Notes: generated by a model from the letters alone, not told the origin. Counted from the first letter of the stretch, positions 31,926-41,668 are shown. The stretch is 64,000 bases of DNA from Microcella daejeonensis (GCF_026625045.1 NZ_CP113089.1:124001-188000); one strand, 5' to 3'. Numbers and translations: made by a program.

Positions 31926-33386
31926 TCAGGCCATCGAATCGAGGATGCCCGTCAGGTCGTCGAGCGTCGTGAGCGGGTTCACGATCGCGAAGCGGGCGTT
32001 CGTGCGCCCGGCGTGCGAGCTCGGAACGACGAAGGCCCGCTGCTCCTCGAGCAGCCCGGCCGACCACGCGGCGTAGTCCACCGGCTCCCAGCCCTCGCGC
32101 TCGAACACCACGACCGAGAGCTGCGGATCGCGCACGAGCCGCAGGTACGGTCGCTCGGCGATGTCGGCGGCGATCGCGTGGGCGAGGTCGATGGAGGCGC
32201 CGATGGCGGCGCGGTAGGCCTCGGCGCCGAAGGTCGCGAGCGAGAACCACAGCGGCAGGCCGCGCGCGCGGCGCGTGAGCTGCACCGAGAAGTCGCTGGG
32301 GTTCCAGTCGCTCGCCCCGGTGAGCGCGTCGAGGTACTCCGCGTGCTGCGTGTGGGCGAGCCGGCCGATCTCGGGGTCTCGGTAGAGCAGGGCGCAGGCG
32401 TCGAAGGGGGTGAAGAGCCACTTGTGCGGGTCGACGATGAGCGAGTCGGCGGCCTCCACGCCGGCGAACCGGTGCCGGGACGCGGGATCGAGGGCTGCCG
32501 CGAGACCGTAGGCGCCGTCGACGTGCAGCCAGAAGTCGTGCGCCGACTTCAGCGCGGCGATCGAGGCGATGTCGTCGACGATGCCGAAGTTGGTCGAACC
32601 GCCCGTGGCGACGACCGCGATGACGGCCTCGCCGTGCTGCTCGAGCACGGGGCGCACCTGCTCGCCCGTGAGCATGCCGCTGTCGCCGACGGGCACCGCG
32701 ACGACGTCGACATCCATCACCCGGGCGGCGGCCGCGATGGAGGAGTGCGCCTCGGCGCTGCCGACGATGATCCAGCGGGCCGGGCGCGGGCGGCCCGCGG
32801 CGGCGAGCGCGCGGGCGCGGTGGTCGCGCGCCGCGACGAGGGCGGAGAGGTTGCCGATGGTGCCGCCCTGCACGAAGACGCCGCCCGATCCCTCGGGCAG
32901 TCCGAACTCGCGGCCGAGCCAGTCGAGCACCTCGTTCTCGGCGAAGACCGCGCCCGAGCCCTCCATCCACGATCCGCCGTAGACGGCCGTCGCCGAGACG
33001 ATGAGGTCGAAGGCGGTCGCGGCCTTAGTCGGCGCCGAGGGGATGAACGAGAGGTAGCGCGGGTGGTCGGTGGTGATGCAGGCCGGTGCGAGCACGTTCT
33101 CGAACAGCGCGAGCGCGCGGCGGCCGCCGATGCCGGTCTCGCTGATGCTGCCCGAGGCCAGTCGTCGCAGCTCGGACGGCGTCATGGGCTTGTCGAGCGG
33201 GCTCTGCTCGCCGAGGATGCGCCGGTGCGCGTAGTCGAGCACCATGTCGACGAGCGCGGTCGTCTCGGGGGTCACGGCGTGCATGCGCGTGACGTCGACG
33301 GGGGCGTGCGCGGACCGCCCGCCGGGGGCGCGGACCGCGGCGCGGGCGGTGTCGGACGGGACGGGGAGCGGCTCGGAGCGGGTCAC
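31926..33386 (-). CDS. Group II PLP-dependent decarboxylase
   Basis: A 486-aa fold-type I PLP enzyme of the aromatic-amino-acid/glutamate/diaminobutyrate decarboxylase group. The Schiff-base lysine is Lys322 in DPHKWLF. FVQGGTIGNLSALVAARD supplies the phosphate-binding segment and LHVDGAYG the ring-contacting Asp. It should decarboxylate an amino acid to an amine; the substrate is uncertain (tyrosine, tryptophan, glutamate or 2,4-diaminobutyrate are all possible). It starts at GTG 33386 behind GAGAGGAC. The extended frame to 33557 crosses the tRNA and is not used. Confidence 0.88.
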   Translation of the reverse strand: MTRSEPLPVPSDTARAAVRAPGGRSAHAPVDVTRMHAVTPETTALVDMVLDYAHRRILGEQSPLDKPMTPSELRRLASGSISETGIGGRRALALFENVLAPACITTDHPRYLSFIPSAPTKAATAFDLIVSATAVYGGSWMEGSGAVFAENEVLDWLGREFGLPEGSGGVFVQGGTIGNLSALVAARDHRARALAAAGRPRPARWIIVGSAEAHSSIAAAARVMDVDVVAVPVGDSGMLTGEQVRPVLEQHGEAVIAVVATGGSTNFGIVDDIASIAALKSAHDFWLHVDGAYGLAAALDPASRHRFAGVEAADSLIVDPHKWLFTPFDACALLYRDPEIGRLAHTQHAEYLDALTGASDWNPSDFSVQLTRRARGLPLWFSLATFGAEAYRAAIGASIDLAHAIAADIAERPYLRLVRDPQLSVVVFEREGWEPVDYAAWSAGLLEEQRAFVVPSSHAGRTNARFAIVNPLTTLDDLTGILDSMA

Positions 33387-33480
33387 GGCGCTGTCCTCTC
33401 GGACGGGGCGGGGCCGACTCGGCCTCCGCCGCGGCGCGCCGCCCCGCGGATCGGGACAGCGGGCGCCGGATACGACGAAA

Positions 33481-33498
33481 CCCCGGTCGGAACCGGGG
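33481..33498 (-). terminator. Terminator after tRNA-Ala
   Basis: CCCCGGT/ACCGGGG (33481-33487 and 33492-33498) with a 4-nt loop. It is followed on the minus strand by TTTCGTC and lies about 15 nt beyond the tRNA 3' end. Confidence 0.75.
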
Positions 33499-33512
33499 CT
33501 CGCATCGCATCG

Positions 33513-33588
33513 TGGTGGACCTGAGGGGATTCGAACCCCTGACCCCCTGCATGCCATGCAGGTGCGCTACCAGCTGCGCCACAGGCCC
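33513..33588 (-). tRNA. tRNA-Ala (anticodon GGC)
   Basis: A 76-nt gene with an encoded CCA. The acceptor stem is GGGCCTG/CAGGTCC with discriminator A. The anticodon stem CCTGC/GCAGG encloses loop ATGGCAT, giving anticodon GGC, which reads GCC and GCU. The T arm (GGGGTTCGAATCCCC) and the D arm are intact. In this GC-rich genome GCC should be the main alanine codon. Confidence 0.95.
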
Positions 33589-33699
33589 GTGGCCGGCGGA
33601 TTCCTCCGCTGACAACTCCCTCAGCGTAGTACATCGGTGCGGCCCGCTCCAATTCGAGCGGTGCGTCGCGTCGCCGACGGGCGTTGAGGGGATGCCCGC

Positions 33700-34077
33700 T
33701 CAGTCGAAGAGCTCGCTGAGCCAGTTCTTGCGGCGGTTCTGGGGGTAGCCCTGCTGGCCGTAACCCTGCTGGCCGTATCCCCTGCCGTACCGCGGTGCAG
33801 AGCCCGGCGAGTTGGATCCCCATCGCTGCGGGTAGCCGGGCTGCGCGTAGCCCGGCGGCGGGAATCCGCCCGGCTGCTGCGGCGGGACGTTCTGCGGCAG
33901 ATCGACCCGGGGCGCCGCCGGCGCGGCCGCGGGCGGGGCGACCGCGCCCGCGCGGTCGATGATCTTGTCGAGCTCACCGCGGTCGAGCCACACCCCGCGG
34001 CACTGGGGGCAATAGTCGATCTCGATGCCGTTGCGGTCGCTCATGACGAGCGTCGTGTCGTCGGTGGGGCACTTCAT
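33700..34077 (-). CDS. Zinc-ribbon (zf-TFIIB) protein with Gly/Tyr/Gln-rich tail
   Basis: A 125-aa protein. Residues 1-42 form a zf-TFIIB-type zinc ribbon with Cys3, Cys23 and Cys26 (YCPQCRGVWLDRGELDKII); the second Cys of the first knuckle is replaced by Asp (CPTDD), as in many relatives. Residues 45-110 are a disordered Pro/Gly/Tyr/Gln-rich stretch with GYGQQ repeats, and the end is basic then acidic (RRKNWLSELFD). The role is unknown. The ATG at 34077 fits the conserved MKCP start. Confidence 0.85.
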   Translation of the reverse strand: MKCPTDDTTLVMSDRNGIEIDYCPQCRGVWLDRGELDKIIDRAGAVAPPAAAPAAPRVDLPQNVPPQQPGGFPPPGYAQPGYPQRWGSNSPGSAPRYGRGYGQQGYGQQGYPQNRRKNWLSELFD

Positions 34078-34151
34078 GTTTCGAGCATCCCCCGCGGGGC
34101 TAAACGCCGCCTGTGCACGGGCCGGATGCGCGGGCGGGAGAGGATGGAGGC

Positions 34152-34727
34152 GTGCAGCCGTCACCCGTCACCGTCTCGATCACCCGCACCGTGCCGCCCG
34201 AGCGCGCACGGGAGTTCGCCGCCTGGGCGCGCGCCGGCGAGGAGCTCATGAGCCAGAGTCCCGGCTACCTCGGTTCGGGGTGGGTGCGCCCCGACCCGGC
34301 GTCGGAGGAGTGGCACATGCTGTTCCGCTTCGTCGATGCCGAGAGCCTCGCGCTGTGGCAGGCCTCGAGCGAGCGCGCCTGGTGGATCGGCGCCGTCTCG
34401 GGGCTCGCCGAGAAGGCCCGCGAGGAATCGCGCACCGGCATCGAGGGGTGGTTCGACGAGCCCTCGACGGTCGAGGTGGTGACCGCTCCCCCGACGCCGC
34501 CGCGGTGGAAGCAGATGATCGCGATCTTCCTCGTGTTCTACCCGCTGAGCCTCGGGGCGAACGCCGCGCTCACCCCGCTCATCGGCGAGTGGCCGCTCGC
34601 CCTGCGGGTACTCGTCACGGTCGTCGCCGTGACGCCCGTCATGACCTATCTGGCGCTGCCCTGGATCACCCGGGCGCTGCGCCCCTGGCTCACGCGCGGT
34701 CTGTCGCGGGGTCTGCAGGCGCGGTGA
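34152..34727 (+). CDS. ABM-domain protein with C-terminal membrane helices
   Basis: A 191-aa protein. Residues 5-105 resemble the antibiotic-biosynthesis-monooxygenase (ABM) fold (VTVSITRTVPPERAREFAAW, then SPGYLGSGWV). Two hydrophobic helices at about 128-148 and 152-178 likely anchor it to the membrane. Similar ABM-plus-membrane proteins are known in actinobacteria, without a defined substrate. The GTG at 34152 follows GGATGGAGG. The 3' end overlaps the convergent rsfS by 38 bp. Confidence 0.75.
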   Translation: MQPSPVTVSITRTVPPERAREFAAWARAGEELMSQSPGYLGSGWVRPDPASEEWHMLFRFVDAESLALWQASSERAWWIGAVSGLAEKAREESRTGIEGWFDEPSTVEVVTAPPTPPRWKQMIAIFLVFYPLSLGANAALTPLIGEWPLALRVLVTVVAVTPVMTYLALPWITRALRPWLTRGLSRGLQAR

Positions 34728-35079
34728 GCTCGATCGGGATGACGGGGCAGTCCTTCCACAGACGCTCGAGGGAGTAGAACAGCCGCTCCTCCTCGTGGAA
34801 GACGTGCACGACGACATCGCCGAAGTCCAGCAGGATCCACCGGCCCTCGGCCCGGCCCTCCCGACGCAGGGTGCGCGCTCCGGCCTCGAGCATCCGCTCC
34901 TCGACCTCGCCCGCGATCGCCTGCACGTTGCGCTCGTTGCGCCCCGTCACGAGCACGAAGGCGTCGGTGAGGGGCAGCGGGCCCGACACGTCGAGGGCGA
35001 CGATGTCCTCGCCCTGCTTGGAGTCGGCGGCCTGGGCGGCGGCCTGCACGAGTTCGATGGCGCGGGGTGTGGCGGTCAC
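34690..35079 (-). CDS. rsfS: Ribosomal silencing factor RsfS
   Basis: A 129-aa protein of the RsfS/Iojap (DUF143) family. It binds ribosomal protein L14 and blocks subunit joining in stationary phase. Conserved segments are DIVALDVS and DAFVLVTGRNERNVQAI (about 24-55), and WILLDFGDVVVHVFHEEER (about 81-99). It starts at GTG 35079 behind AAGGAA; the longer upstream frame is a shadow. It is the last gene of the nadD cluster, a common pairing. The end overlaps the ABM gene on the other strand. Confidence 0.95.
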   Translation of the reverse strand: MTATPRAIELVQAAAQAADSKQGEDIVALDVSGPLPLTDAFVLVTGRNERNVQAIAGEVEERMLEAGARTLRREGRAEGRWILLDFGDVVVHVFHEEERLFYSLERLWKDCPVIPIELTAPADPATDRA

Positions 35080-35111
35080 GGATTCCTTATGGATGGGGAG
35101 CGCTCGAGCGC

Positions 35112-36455
35112 TCAGAACAGGCCGTTCGCGGCGGCGACGACGAAGATGGTGACGGCGGCGACGGCCATGACGACGGTCGATGCCACGAGTGCGGTCGTGA
35201 CGGTGTTGCCGCGGGGCTTGCGGCCGCCCATGACGGCGCGCGTGGCGGTGTGACCGCTCACGGCGTTGATCGCGCTCACGGGCGTGGACTCGGTGCTGGG
35301 CACCTCGCGCTCGCCGGCCTCGAAGAGGTCGTCGATGTCGGGGCTCTCGTGCACGGCCGACATCGAGCCGGTCGAGGAGATGCTCTTCGGCACGTCGATC
35401 ATGCCGGTGATGATGATCTCGCCCGTGCCCGGCACCGGACCGGTGAGGCCCGCCATCGGCATCTCGGGCAGCACGAGCACGTTGGTCGATGCGGCGGCGG
35501 AGCCGACCTGACGGCTGAACGTGTTCTCGAAGGGGTCGTCGTCGGCCGCCTGCGCGCCGACCGACCAGTGGGAGCCCGTCGCGGTGGAGGGCTGCGGCTG
35601 CGCGGACTCCCCGGGGAGGACCGCGGGCGGCTCGACGAGGGAGAGCGGCGGGGCCACGACCGGGTTCGGCGCGGGGGCGGCGTGCGCGTCGGCGTCCGGA
35701 GCCTCGGCGCCGGCGGGCTCCTCGTCGACCGCGGGCTCGGCGGCGGCACGGCGGGCGCGCAGCTCGCGGCGGCTCATCGTGCGCTCGTCCACGGCGGGCT
35801 CGGCGGCCGGGACCGCCGCGTCGCGACCCTCGTCGTGCTGAAGCGGCTCGTGCTGCCCGGGCTCCTCGCGCGACGGCTGCTCGCGCACGGGCTCCTCGCG
35901 CGACGGCTGCGCCGCGGAGACGGGCGCGGTGGCGGCGGGCGCGGTCGGGAGGACGGGCATCCACACGGCGGGTTCCGGTGCGGACGGGGCCGGTGCGGAG
36001 AACGCGGGGGCGGAGAACGCGGGGGCGGACGCCGCCGAGGCGGAGACGGCGGAGGGCGAGCGCGCGGCGGTGCGGTACTCGAGCGGGGCGTCGTCGGGCT
36101 GCACGGCGGCGAAGCTCGGCGGGCTCGTCACCGGGCGCTCGCGCTCGGCCGGCGGCCGGAAGTCGCGGGCGCGGAAGCGGCCCTCGGCCGGCGCGGGCGC
36201 GCTGGGCGGGGCGGGGGTCGAGGGGGCGGGCGCGGAGGCGGCGGACGCCGAGCCGAGAGGAGCCGAGCCGACGGGCGCGGAGCCGACGGATGCGGCGTCG
36301 AGCCGGCCCGAACCCCCGTGCTCCGGGCCGACGCCGTCGGCCGGGCGGTCGTCGGAGCCCGGTTCGATCAGGCTCTCGAGGCTCGAGGCGGCCGCCTGCT
36401 GCGCGGCGAGGCGCGCCTCGCGACGGCTCATCGGCGGTTGCTGCGAGGTGCTCAT
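35112..36455 (-). CDS. Large disordered protein with C-terminal membrane anchor
   Basis: A 447-aa protein with no recognised enzymatic domain. It begins [20 protein letters not shown] and repeats the SRRE-L/A-R-A motif near residue 225 ([12 protein letters not shown]). Between are long Ala/Pro/Ser/Glu-rich segments. A more conserved stretch (about 325-385) contains [12 protein letters not shown] and [14 protein letters not shown]. One membrane helix at about 418-442 ends the protein, giving a tail-anchored topology with the bulk probably cytoplasmic. Its ATG overlaps the nadD stop (ATGA). Proteins like this between nadD and rsfS seem a Microbacteriaceae trait; the function is unknown. Confidence 0.75.
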   Translation of the reverse strand: MSTSQQPPMSRREARLAAQQAAASSLESLIEPGSDDRPADGVGPEHGGSGRLDAASVGSAPVGSAPLGSASAASAPAPSTPAPPSAPAPAEGRFRARDFRPPAERERPVTSPPSFAAVQPDDAPLEYRTAARSPSAVSASAASAPAFSAPAFSAPAPSAPEPAVWMPVLPTAPAATAPVSAAQPSREEPVREQPSREEPGQHEPLQHDEGRDAAVPAAEPAVDERTMSRRELRARRAAAEPAVDEEPAGAEAPDADAHAAPAPNPVVAPPLSLVEPPAVLPGESAQPQPSTATGSHWSVGAQAADDDPFENTFSRQVGSAAASTNVLVLPEMPMAGLTGPVPGTGEIIITGMIDVPKSISSTGSMSAVHESPDIDDLFEAGEREVPSTESTPVSAINAVSGHTATRAVMGGRKPRGNTVTTALVASTVVMAVAAVTIFVVAAANGLF

Positions 36456-37018
36456 GCTGAGGTTCTCCGGTACAGACGGTGCTTGGCGATGTACTGGACG
36501 ACGCCGTCGGGAACGAGGTACCACACGGGCGAACCGCGTTCGACCCGTTCGCGGCAGTCGGTGGACGAGATCGCGAGGGCGGGGATCTCGACCCAGCTTA
36601 CGTCGCCCTCCGGCAGGACGCCGACGGCTCGCGGGTGGCCGGGGCGACTGACCGCGACGAACTGGGCGAGCCCGCCGAGCTCGGCGGCGTCCTTCCAGTC
36701 GAGGATCTGGGCGATGGCGTCGGCTCCCGAGATGAAGAACAGGTCGGCATCGGGATGCTGCGCCCGCATCTCGCGGAGGGTGTCGATCGTGTAGGTGGGC
36801 CCGCCCCGGTCGATGTCGACCCGGCTCACCGAGAAGCGCGGGTTCGAGGCCGTGGCGATCACGGTCATGAGGTAGCGGTGCTCACTGGCCGTGGCGTCGG
36901 GCTTGAGGTACGGGGTGCCGGTCGGGACGAAGACGACCTCGTCGAGGTCGAAGTGGTCGGCGACCTCGCTCGCCGCGACGAGGTGGCCGTGATGCACCGG
37001 GTCGAAGGTGCCGCCCAT
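36452..37018 (-). CDS. nadD: Nicotinate-nucleotide adenylyltransferase
   Basis: A 188-aa (minimum) NAD biosynthesis enzyme that adenylates nicotinate mononucleotide. It has the nucleotidyltransferase motif [11 protein letters not shown] (2-12) and the C-terminal ISSTDCR (near 155), a variant of ISSTxIR. From ATG 37018 the first beta-strand would be nearly absent, yet the upstream codons read ARIGI in frame, just what NadD normally has. No ATG/GTG/TTG is in frame upstream; only CTG 12 codons before. The true start is therefore unclear. It is coupled downstream to the disordered membrane protein gene. Confidence 0.92.
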   Translation of the reverse strand: MGGTFDPVHHGHLVAASEVADHFDLDEVVFVPTGTPYLKPDATASEHRYLMTVIATASNPRFSVSRVDIDRGGPTYTIDTLREMRAQHPDADLFFISGADAIAQILDWKDAAELGGLAQFVAVSRPGHPRAVGVLPEGDVSWVEIPALAISSTDCRERVERGSPVWYLVPDGVVQYIAKHRLYRRTSA

Positions 37019-37083
37019 GATGCCGATCCGCGCCCGGGGGGCGGCGGACGGCAGGAGCTGGGCGTCGGCGATGGGGCTGCAGC

Positions 37084-37290
37084 CTAGTGCTGGGCGCCGT
37101 CGTGCGCGCCGGCCTGGCCGGTCGAGGAGGACCGCTTCTGCGCCTGGCGGTTCGCGACGTCGCGGTAGGCGAAGGTGACCAGGCCCATCATGAAGAACGC
37201 CAGAGCGGCGACCCCGGCGATGACGAGGGGCGGCGCGATGAGCGGGGCGAGCTGCTCCTCCGAGGCGATGAGCAGGCTGGTCAGCGTCAT
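37084..37290 (-). CDS. Small single-pass membrane protein
   Basis: A 68-aa protein with one long hydrophobic helix (about 15-43) and a basic, then polar, C-terminus ([10 protein letters not shown]). The ATG has GGGAGGG upstream, and a TAGACT -10 hexamer lies at 37332-37327. It is the first gene of a probable unit with nadD, the 447-aa protein and rsfS. I recognise no named family. Confidence 0.7.
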   Translation of the reverse strand: MTLTSLLIASEEQLAPLIAPPLVIAGVAALAFFMMGLVTFAYRDVANRQAQKRSSSTGQAGAHDGAQH

Positions 37291-37339
37291 GGGGTTCCCT
37301 CCCGGGGTCGAGGCGTGCAGTGCAGCAGTCTACCGGGCC

Positions 37340-38593
37340 TCAGCCGCGAACCTGCCCGGCGCCGCGGACGATCCACTTGGTGCTCGTGAGCTCGGGCAGA
37401 CCCATCGGCCCGCGGGCGTGCAGCTTCTGCGTCGAGATGCCGACCTCCGCTCCGAACCCGAACTCGCCGCCGTCGCTGAACCGCGTCGAGGCGTTGACCA
37501 TCACCACGGCCGAGTCGACCTCGGCGAGGAACCGCTCGGCGGCGGCCATGTCGCCCGTGATGATCGACTCGGTGTGCTTCGTGCTGAATCGGCGGATGTG
37601 CGCCAGAGCGGCATCCAGGTCGTCGACGATGCCGATCGACAGCTCGAGGGCCATGTGCTCGGTCGCGAAGTCGTCGTCGGTGGCGGGCTCGAGACCGGCG
37701 TCGACGGCGCGCGCCCGGTCGTCGCCGCGCACGAGCACGCCCTCGTGCCGCAGGGCGGCGAGCAGCGGCGGCAGCAGCCGCTCGGCGGCGTCGCGGTGCA
37801 CGAGCACGGTCTCGACCGCGTTGCAGACGCTCGGGCGCTGCACCTTGGCGTTGCGCACGATGTCGACGGCCATCGCCTCGTCGGCGCTGGCATCGAGCAG
37901 GATGTGCACGACGCCGGCACCGGTCTCGATGACCGGCACGGTCGACTCGCGCACGACCGTCTGGATGAGGTCGGCGCTGCCGCGCGGGATGAGCACGTCG
38001 ACGAGGCCGCGCGCCCGCATGAGCTCGGCGGCGCCCTCGCGGCCGAAGGCGTCGATGGTCTGCACGGCGTCGGCCGGCAGGCCGGCGCTCTCGAGCGCGG
38101 TGCGGATGACCGCCACGAGCCGCTCGTTGCTGTGCAGCGCCGCGCTGCCGCCCCGCAGCACGCTCGCGTTGCCGCTCTTGAGCGCCAGCGCGGCGATGTC
38201 GACGGTGACGTTGGGGCGCGCCTCGTAGATGGCGCCGACCACGCCGAAGGGCACCCGCACCTGGCTGAGACCGACGCCGTTGGGCAGGGTCGATCCGCGG
38301 ACGACGACGCCCACCGGGTCGGGCAGCGCGACGACGTCGCGCACCGCGCGGGCGAGCGCCGCGACACGGGGCTCGTCGAGGCGCAGACGGTCGAGCAGGC
38401 CCGCGGCGAGGCCCGCCGCCTCGCCCGCCTCGAGGTCGCGGGCGTTGGCGGCGATGATGCTCGACGACTCCGCCTCGAGAGCGTCGGCGACGGCCGCGAG
38501 GGCGGTGTCCTTCTGCACGGAGGTGAGGGTCGCGAGCGCGCGGGAGGCGGTCTGCGCGGCCTCGAGGGTCTCGGGGAGGGTGCGGGCGGGCAT
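37340..38593 (-). CDS. proA: Gamma-glutamyl phosphate reductase
   Basis: A 417-aa NADPH-dependent aldehyde-dehydrogenase-fold enzyme that reduces gamma-glutamyl phosphate to glutamate semialdehyde for proline synthesis. The catalytic Cys257 sits in RPSVCNAVET, and NGVGLSQVRVPFGVVGAIYEARP is the cofactor-side signature. It follows proB by 41 nt in the order obgE-proB-proA. Confidence 0.97.
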   Translation of the reverse strand: MPARTLPETLEAAQTASRALATLTSVQKDTALAAVADALEAESSSIIAANARDLEAGEAAGLAAGLLDRLRLDEPRVAALARAVRDVVALPDPVGVVVRGSTLPNGVGLSQVRVPFGVVGAIYEARPNVTVDIAALALKSGNASVLRGGSAALHSNERLVAVIRTALESAGLPADAVQTIDAFGREGAAELMRARGLVDVLIPRGSADLIQTVVRESTVPVIETGAGVVHILLDASADEAMAVDIVRNAKVQRPSVCNAVETVLVHRDAAERLLPPLLAALRHEGVLVRGDDRARAVDAGLEPATDDDFATEHMALELSIGIVDDLDAALAHIRRFSTKHTESIITGDMAAAERFLAEVDSAVVMVNASTRFSDGGEFGFGAEVGISTQKLHARGPMGLPELTSTKWIVRGAGQVRG

Positions 38594-38634
38594 CCCCCGA
38601 TTCTAGGCGGCCCCGCCGGCGTGCCGACCGGCGC

Positions 38635-39426
38635 TCAGGGGCGAGGAGCGGCCTCGAACCAGGTGCCCACGCTCTCGCCGCGCAGCGCGGCGCCGACGTT
38701 GCCGGTGGAGGTGAGCACGACCGGCGTTCGGTGGGCCACGGCGTAGCGGGCGGCGGCGATCTTGGTGCCCGCTCCCCCGGTTCCGACGCCCGCGGCCCCG
38801 ATGTCGCCGAGCTCGACCCGCTCGAGCGCGTCGTCCCATGCCACGTGCGCGATGCGCTCGGCACCGGGCTCGTGCGGCGGCCGCGTGTAGAGGGCGTCGA
38901 CGTCGCTCAGCAGCACGAGCAGGTCGGCGTGCACGAGCTCGCCGACGAGCGCGGCGAGCCGGTCGTTGTCGCCGAAGCGGATCTCCTGCGTCGCCACCGT
39001 GTCGTTCTCGTTGACGATGGGCAGCACGCGCAGACCGAGCAGTCGCTCCATCGCGCGCTGGGCGTTCGACCGGGGGGTGGCGTGCTCGAGGTCGCCCGCG
39101 GTCAGCAGGATCTGCCCGGCGACGAGGCCGTGCCGGTCGAGCTGCTCCTGATAGCGCACCATGAGCACGTTCTGCCCGACGGCGGCGGCGGCCTGCTGCG
39201 TCGCGAGATCGGTCGGGCGGCCGTCGAGGGAGAGGAACGGGATGCCCGTGGCGATGGCGCCCGACGACACGAGCACGACCTCCGCACCGCGGGAGTGCAG
39301 CTGCGCGAGCGCATCGACGAGCGGGCCGATCTGCGCGGCGTTGTCGCCGCTGATCGAGGAGGAGCCGACCTTGACGACGACGCGGCGGGCGGAGACCACG
39401 GCCTCGCGCACGACCTCCGCGGTCAT
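38635..39426 (-). CDS. proB: Glutamate 5-kinase, PUA-less
   Basis: A 263-aa amino-acid-kinase-fold enzyme that phosphorylates glutamate in the first step of proline synthesis. It has [11 protein letters not shown] near residue 16, VSSGAIATG (about 53-61), NENDTVA and [17 protein letters not shown] loop residues ([12 protein letters not shown]). It ends without the C-terminal PUA domain of E. coli ProB (367 aa), as in many actinobacteria. Its ATG overlaps the obgE stop (ATGA). Confidence 0.96.
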   Translation of the reverse strand: MTAEVVREAVVSARRVVVKVGSSSISGDNAAQIGPLVDALAQLHSRGAEVVLVSSGAIATGIPFLSLDGRPTDLATQQAAAAVGQNVLMVRYQEQLDRHGLVAGQILLTAGDLEHATPRSNAQRAMERLLGLRVLPIVNENDTVATQEIRFGDNDRLAALVGELVHADLLVLLSDVDALYTRPPHEPGAERIAHVAWDDALERVELGDIGAAGVGTGGAGTKIAAARYAVAHRTPVVLTSTGNVGAALRGESVGTWFEAAPRP

Positions 39427-40937
39427 CCCTCGTCGTCCTCCGCCGCCCAGATGCCGGCCTCGCGCTCGCGCTCGAGCTCGGCGCGCGCCTCGGTCTTGGC
39501 GTCCATGCGCTCTTTGTACGTCTGGCGGCGCTGGCTCGTCGTCGGGCGGTTGAGCGCATCGAGGCGCGGGTCGCTGCCGCGCGGGGCGGTGAGCAGCTCG
39601 GCGGCGCTCGTGAGCGTCGGCTCCCAGTCGAAGACCATGCCGTTCTTCGCCCCGATGACGACGGTCGCGCCGGCGACGGCGCCCTTGGCGAAGAGCTCGT
39701 TCTCGACGCCGAGCTTCGCCAGCCGGTCGGCGAGGTAGCCGACGGCCTCGTCGTTGGCGAAGTCGGTCTGCTGCACCCAGCGCTCGGGCTTGGCACCGAT
39801 CACGTAGTAGATGTTGCCCTCGTGGCTGCCCTCGACGCGCACCTCGAAATCCTTGACGTCGACGGCGCGGGGGCGGATGACGACGCGGGGGCGCGCCTGC
39901 GCCTCGGCGGCGCGCGCGGCGCGGTCGGCCTCGACGAGCTCGGCCATCGCGAAGGTCAGCGGGCGCAGGCCCTCGTGGCTGACGGCGCTGATCTCGAACA
40001 CGCGGTAGCCGCGCTTCTCGAGCTCGGGGCGCACGAAGGCGGCGAGCTCGCGGCCGTCGGGCACGTCGACCTTGTTGAGCGCGACGAGCTGCGGGCGCTC
40101 GAGCAGGGGCACCTGACCCTCGGGCACCGGGTAGGCGGCCAGCTCGGCGAGGATGATGTCGAGATCGCTGAGCGGATCGCGGCCCGGCTCGAGGGTGCCG
40201 CAGTCGAGCACGTGCAGCAGGGCGCTGCAGCGCTCGACGTGGCGCAGGAACTCGAGCCCCAGCCCCTTGCCCTCGCTCGCCCCCTCGATGAGGCCGGGCA
40301 CATCGGCCACGGTGTAGCGGGTCTCGCCCGACTCGACGACGCCGAGGTTCGGGTGCAGGGTCGTGAAGGGGTAGTCGGCGATCTTTGGCTTGGCCGAGGA
40401 GATCGCGGCGATGAGGCTCGACTTGCCGGCGCTCGGGTAGCCCACGAGCGCGACGTCGGCGACCACCTTGAGCTCGAGGATGATGTCGAGCTCGTCGCCG
40501 TCGGTGCCGAGCAGCGCGAAGCCGGGCGCCTTGCGCTTGGTGGTCGAGAGGGCGTTGTTGCCCAAGCCGCCCTGGCCGCCGGGGGCGACGACGATGCGCA
40601 TGCCCTCCTCGGTGAGGTCGGCGAGCTCGGTACCGTCGGCGTCGCGCACGACGGTTCCGATGGGCACGGGCAGCTCGAGATCCTGCCCCTGGAAGCCCGC
40701 GCGGTTGTCTCCCATGCCGGGGCCGCCGTTGTCGCTCGTGCGGTGGGGGCGGCGGTGGTACGGCAGCAGGGTGGTCTCCTGCGTGCTGGCGACGAGGATG
40801 ATGTCGCCGCCGTCGCCGCCGTTGCCCCCGTCGGGCCCGGCGAGGGGCTTGAACTTCTCGCGGCGCACCGAGACGCAGCCGTGCCCGCCGTGGCCGGCCT
40901 TGAGGTGGAGGGTGACGCGGTCGACGAATGTCGCCAT
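39423..40937 (-). CDS. obgE: GTPase ObgE/CgtA
   Basis: A 504-aa essential GTPase involved in 50S assembly and stress control. It has an N-terminal Gly-rich Obg fold (1-158), a G domain with G1 GYPSAGKS (166-173), G3 [10 protein letters not shown] and G4 NKVD, and an OCT domain at about 350-435. A charged C-terminal tail rich in Glu/Arg ends the protein. It is preceded by GGAGGAATAG. It heads an overlapping obgE-proB pair and follows rplU-rpmA on the same strand, behind a terminator. Confidence 0.97.
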   Translation of the reverse strand: MATFVDRVTLHLKAGHGGHGCVSVRREKFKPLAGPDGGNGGDGGDIILVASTQETTLLPYHRRPHRTSDNGGPGMGDNRAGFQGQDLELPVPIGTVVRDADGTELADLTEEGMRIVVAPGGQGGLGNNALSTTKRKAPGFALLGTDGDELDIILELKVVADVALVGYPSAGKSSLIAAISSAKPKIADYPFTTLHPNLGVVESGETRYTVADVPGLIEGASEGKGLGLEFLRHVERCSALLHVLDCGTLEPGRDPLSDLDIILAELAAYPVPEGQVPLLERPQLVALNKVDVPDGRELAAFVRPELEKRGYRVFEISAVSHEGLRPLTFAMAELVEADRAARAAEAQARPRVVIRPRAVDVKDFEVRVEGSHEGNIYYVIGAKPERWVQQTDFANDEAVGYLADRLAKLGVENELFAKGAVAGATVVIGAKNGMVFDWEPTLTSAAELLTAPRGSDPRLDALNRPTTSQRRQTYKERMDAKTEARAELEREREAGIWAAEDDEG

Positions 40938-40994
40938 GGCGCTATTCCTCCTGCTGCTCGGTGCGGGTGCTCAGGGCGATCGCCCGGTGAACGA

Positions 40995-41024
40995 CGGATG
41001 GGCGGGCCGAGGCCCGCCCATCCG
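40995..41024 (-). terminator. Terminator after rplU-rpmA
   Basis: A perfect 14-bp stem (40995-41008 and 41011-41024, core GGATGGGCGGGCC) with a 2-nt gap, effectively a tetraloop hairpin, lies 66 nt beyond the rpmA stop and 58 nt before obgE. Confidence 0.7.
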
Positions 41025-41089
41025 GTGGATCAGTGCGTCGCCGGGGCGACGGTGCCGCCGCGCCGAGCGCGGGGGCGTCGATCAGAGGA

Positions 41090-41344
41090 TCAGACGCCGG
41101 CGACGATGTTGACGACCTTGCGGCCGCCCTTGCTGCCGAACTCCACGGAGCCCGCCGAGAGGGCGAACAGCGTGTCGTCTCCACCGCGGCCGACGTTGGC
41201 GCCGGGGTGGAAGTGCGTGCCGCGCTGGCGGACGATGATCTCGCCGGCCTTGACGACCTGGCCGCCGAAGCGCTTCACACCCAGGTACTGGGGGTTGGAG
41301 TCGCGGCCGTTACGAGTGGACGATGCGCCCTTCTTGTGTGCCAT
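41090..41344 (-). CDS. rpmA: 50S ribosomal protein L27
   Basis: An 84-aa ribosomal protein near the peptidyl-transferase centre. It has the N-terminal [17 protein letters not shown] and [17 protein letters not shown](H) signatures. No cleavable N-terminal extension of the Firmicutes type is present. It lies 15 nt after rplU in the usual rplU-rpmA-obgE order. Confidence 0.98.
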   Translation of the reverse strand: MAHKKGASSTRNGRDSNPQYLGVKRFGGQVVKAGEIIVRQRGTHFHPGANVGRGGDDTLFALSAGSVEFGSKGGRKVVNIVAGV

Positions 41345-41359
41345 GGTTCGCGCCCCTTC

Positions 41360-41668
41360 TTACTTGATGCCGGTGATCTTGACGCGGGTGAGCTCCGAGC
41401 GGTGGCCCTGGCGCTTCTTGTACCCGGTCTTGTTCTTGAACTTCTGGATGATGATCTTCGGGCCGCGGAGGTCGTTCAGCACCTCGGCGGTCACGGTGAT
41501 CTTCGCCAGCTTCTTGGCGTCGGTGGTGATGGTGTCACCGTCGACGTGGAGCACGGGGACGAGCTGGATCGTGCCATCCTCGGACGCCTTGACACGGTCG
41601 AGGACGACGACCGTGCCGACCTCCACCTTCTCCTGCCGCCCACCGGCGCGCACTACTGCGTAGACCAC
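41360..41668 (-). CDS. rplU: 50S ribosomal protein L21
   Basis: A 102-aa ribosomal protein that binds 23S rRNA with L20. It has the N-terminal [19 protein letters not shown] and the C-terminal [15 protein letters not shown] signatures. It starts at GTG 41668 behind TAAGGGTG. A consensus promoter and a leader of about 117 nt lie upstream. Confidence 0.98.
   Translation of the reverse strand: MVYAVVRAGGRQEKVEVGTVVVLDRVKASEDGTIQLVPVLHVDGDTITTDAKKLAKITVTAEVLNDLRGPKIIIQKFKNKTGYKKRQGHRSELTRVKITGIK

Noticed and set aside
33387..33557. Extended start of the PLP decarboxylase through the tRNA
   Set aside because: The frame would translate tRNA-Ala and its terminator; GTG 33386 with a good ribosome-binding site is available.
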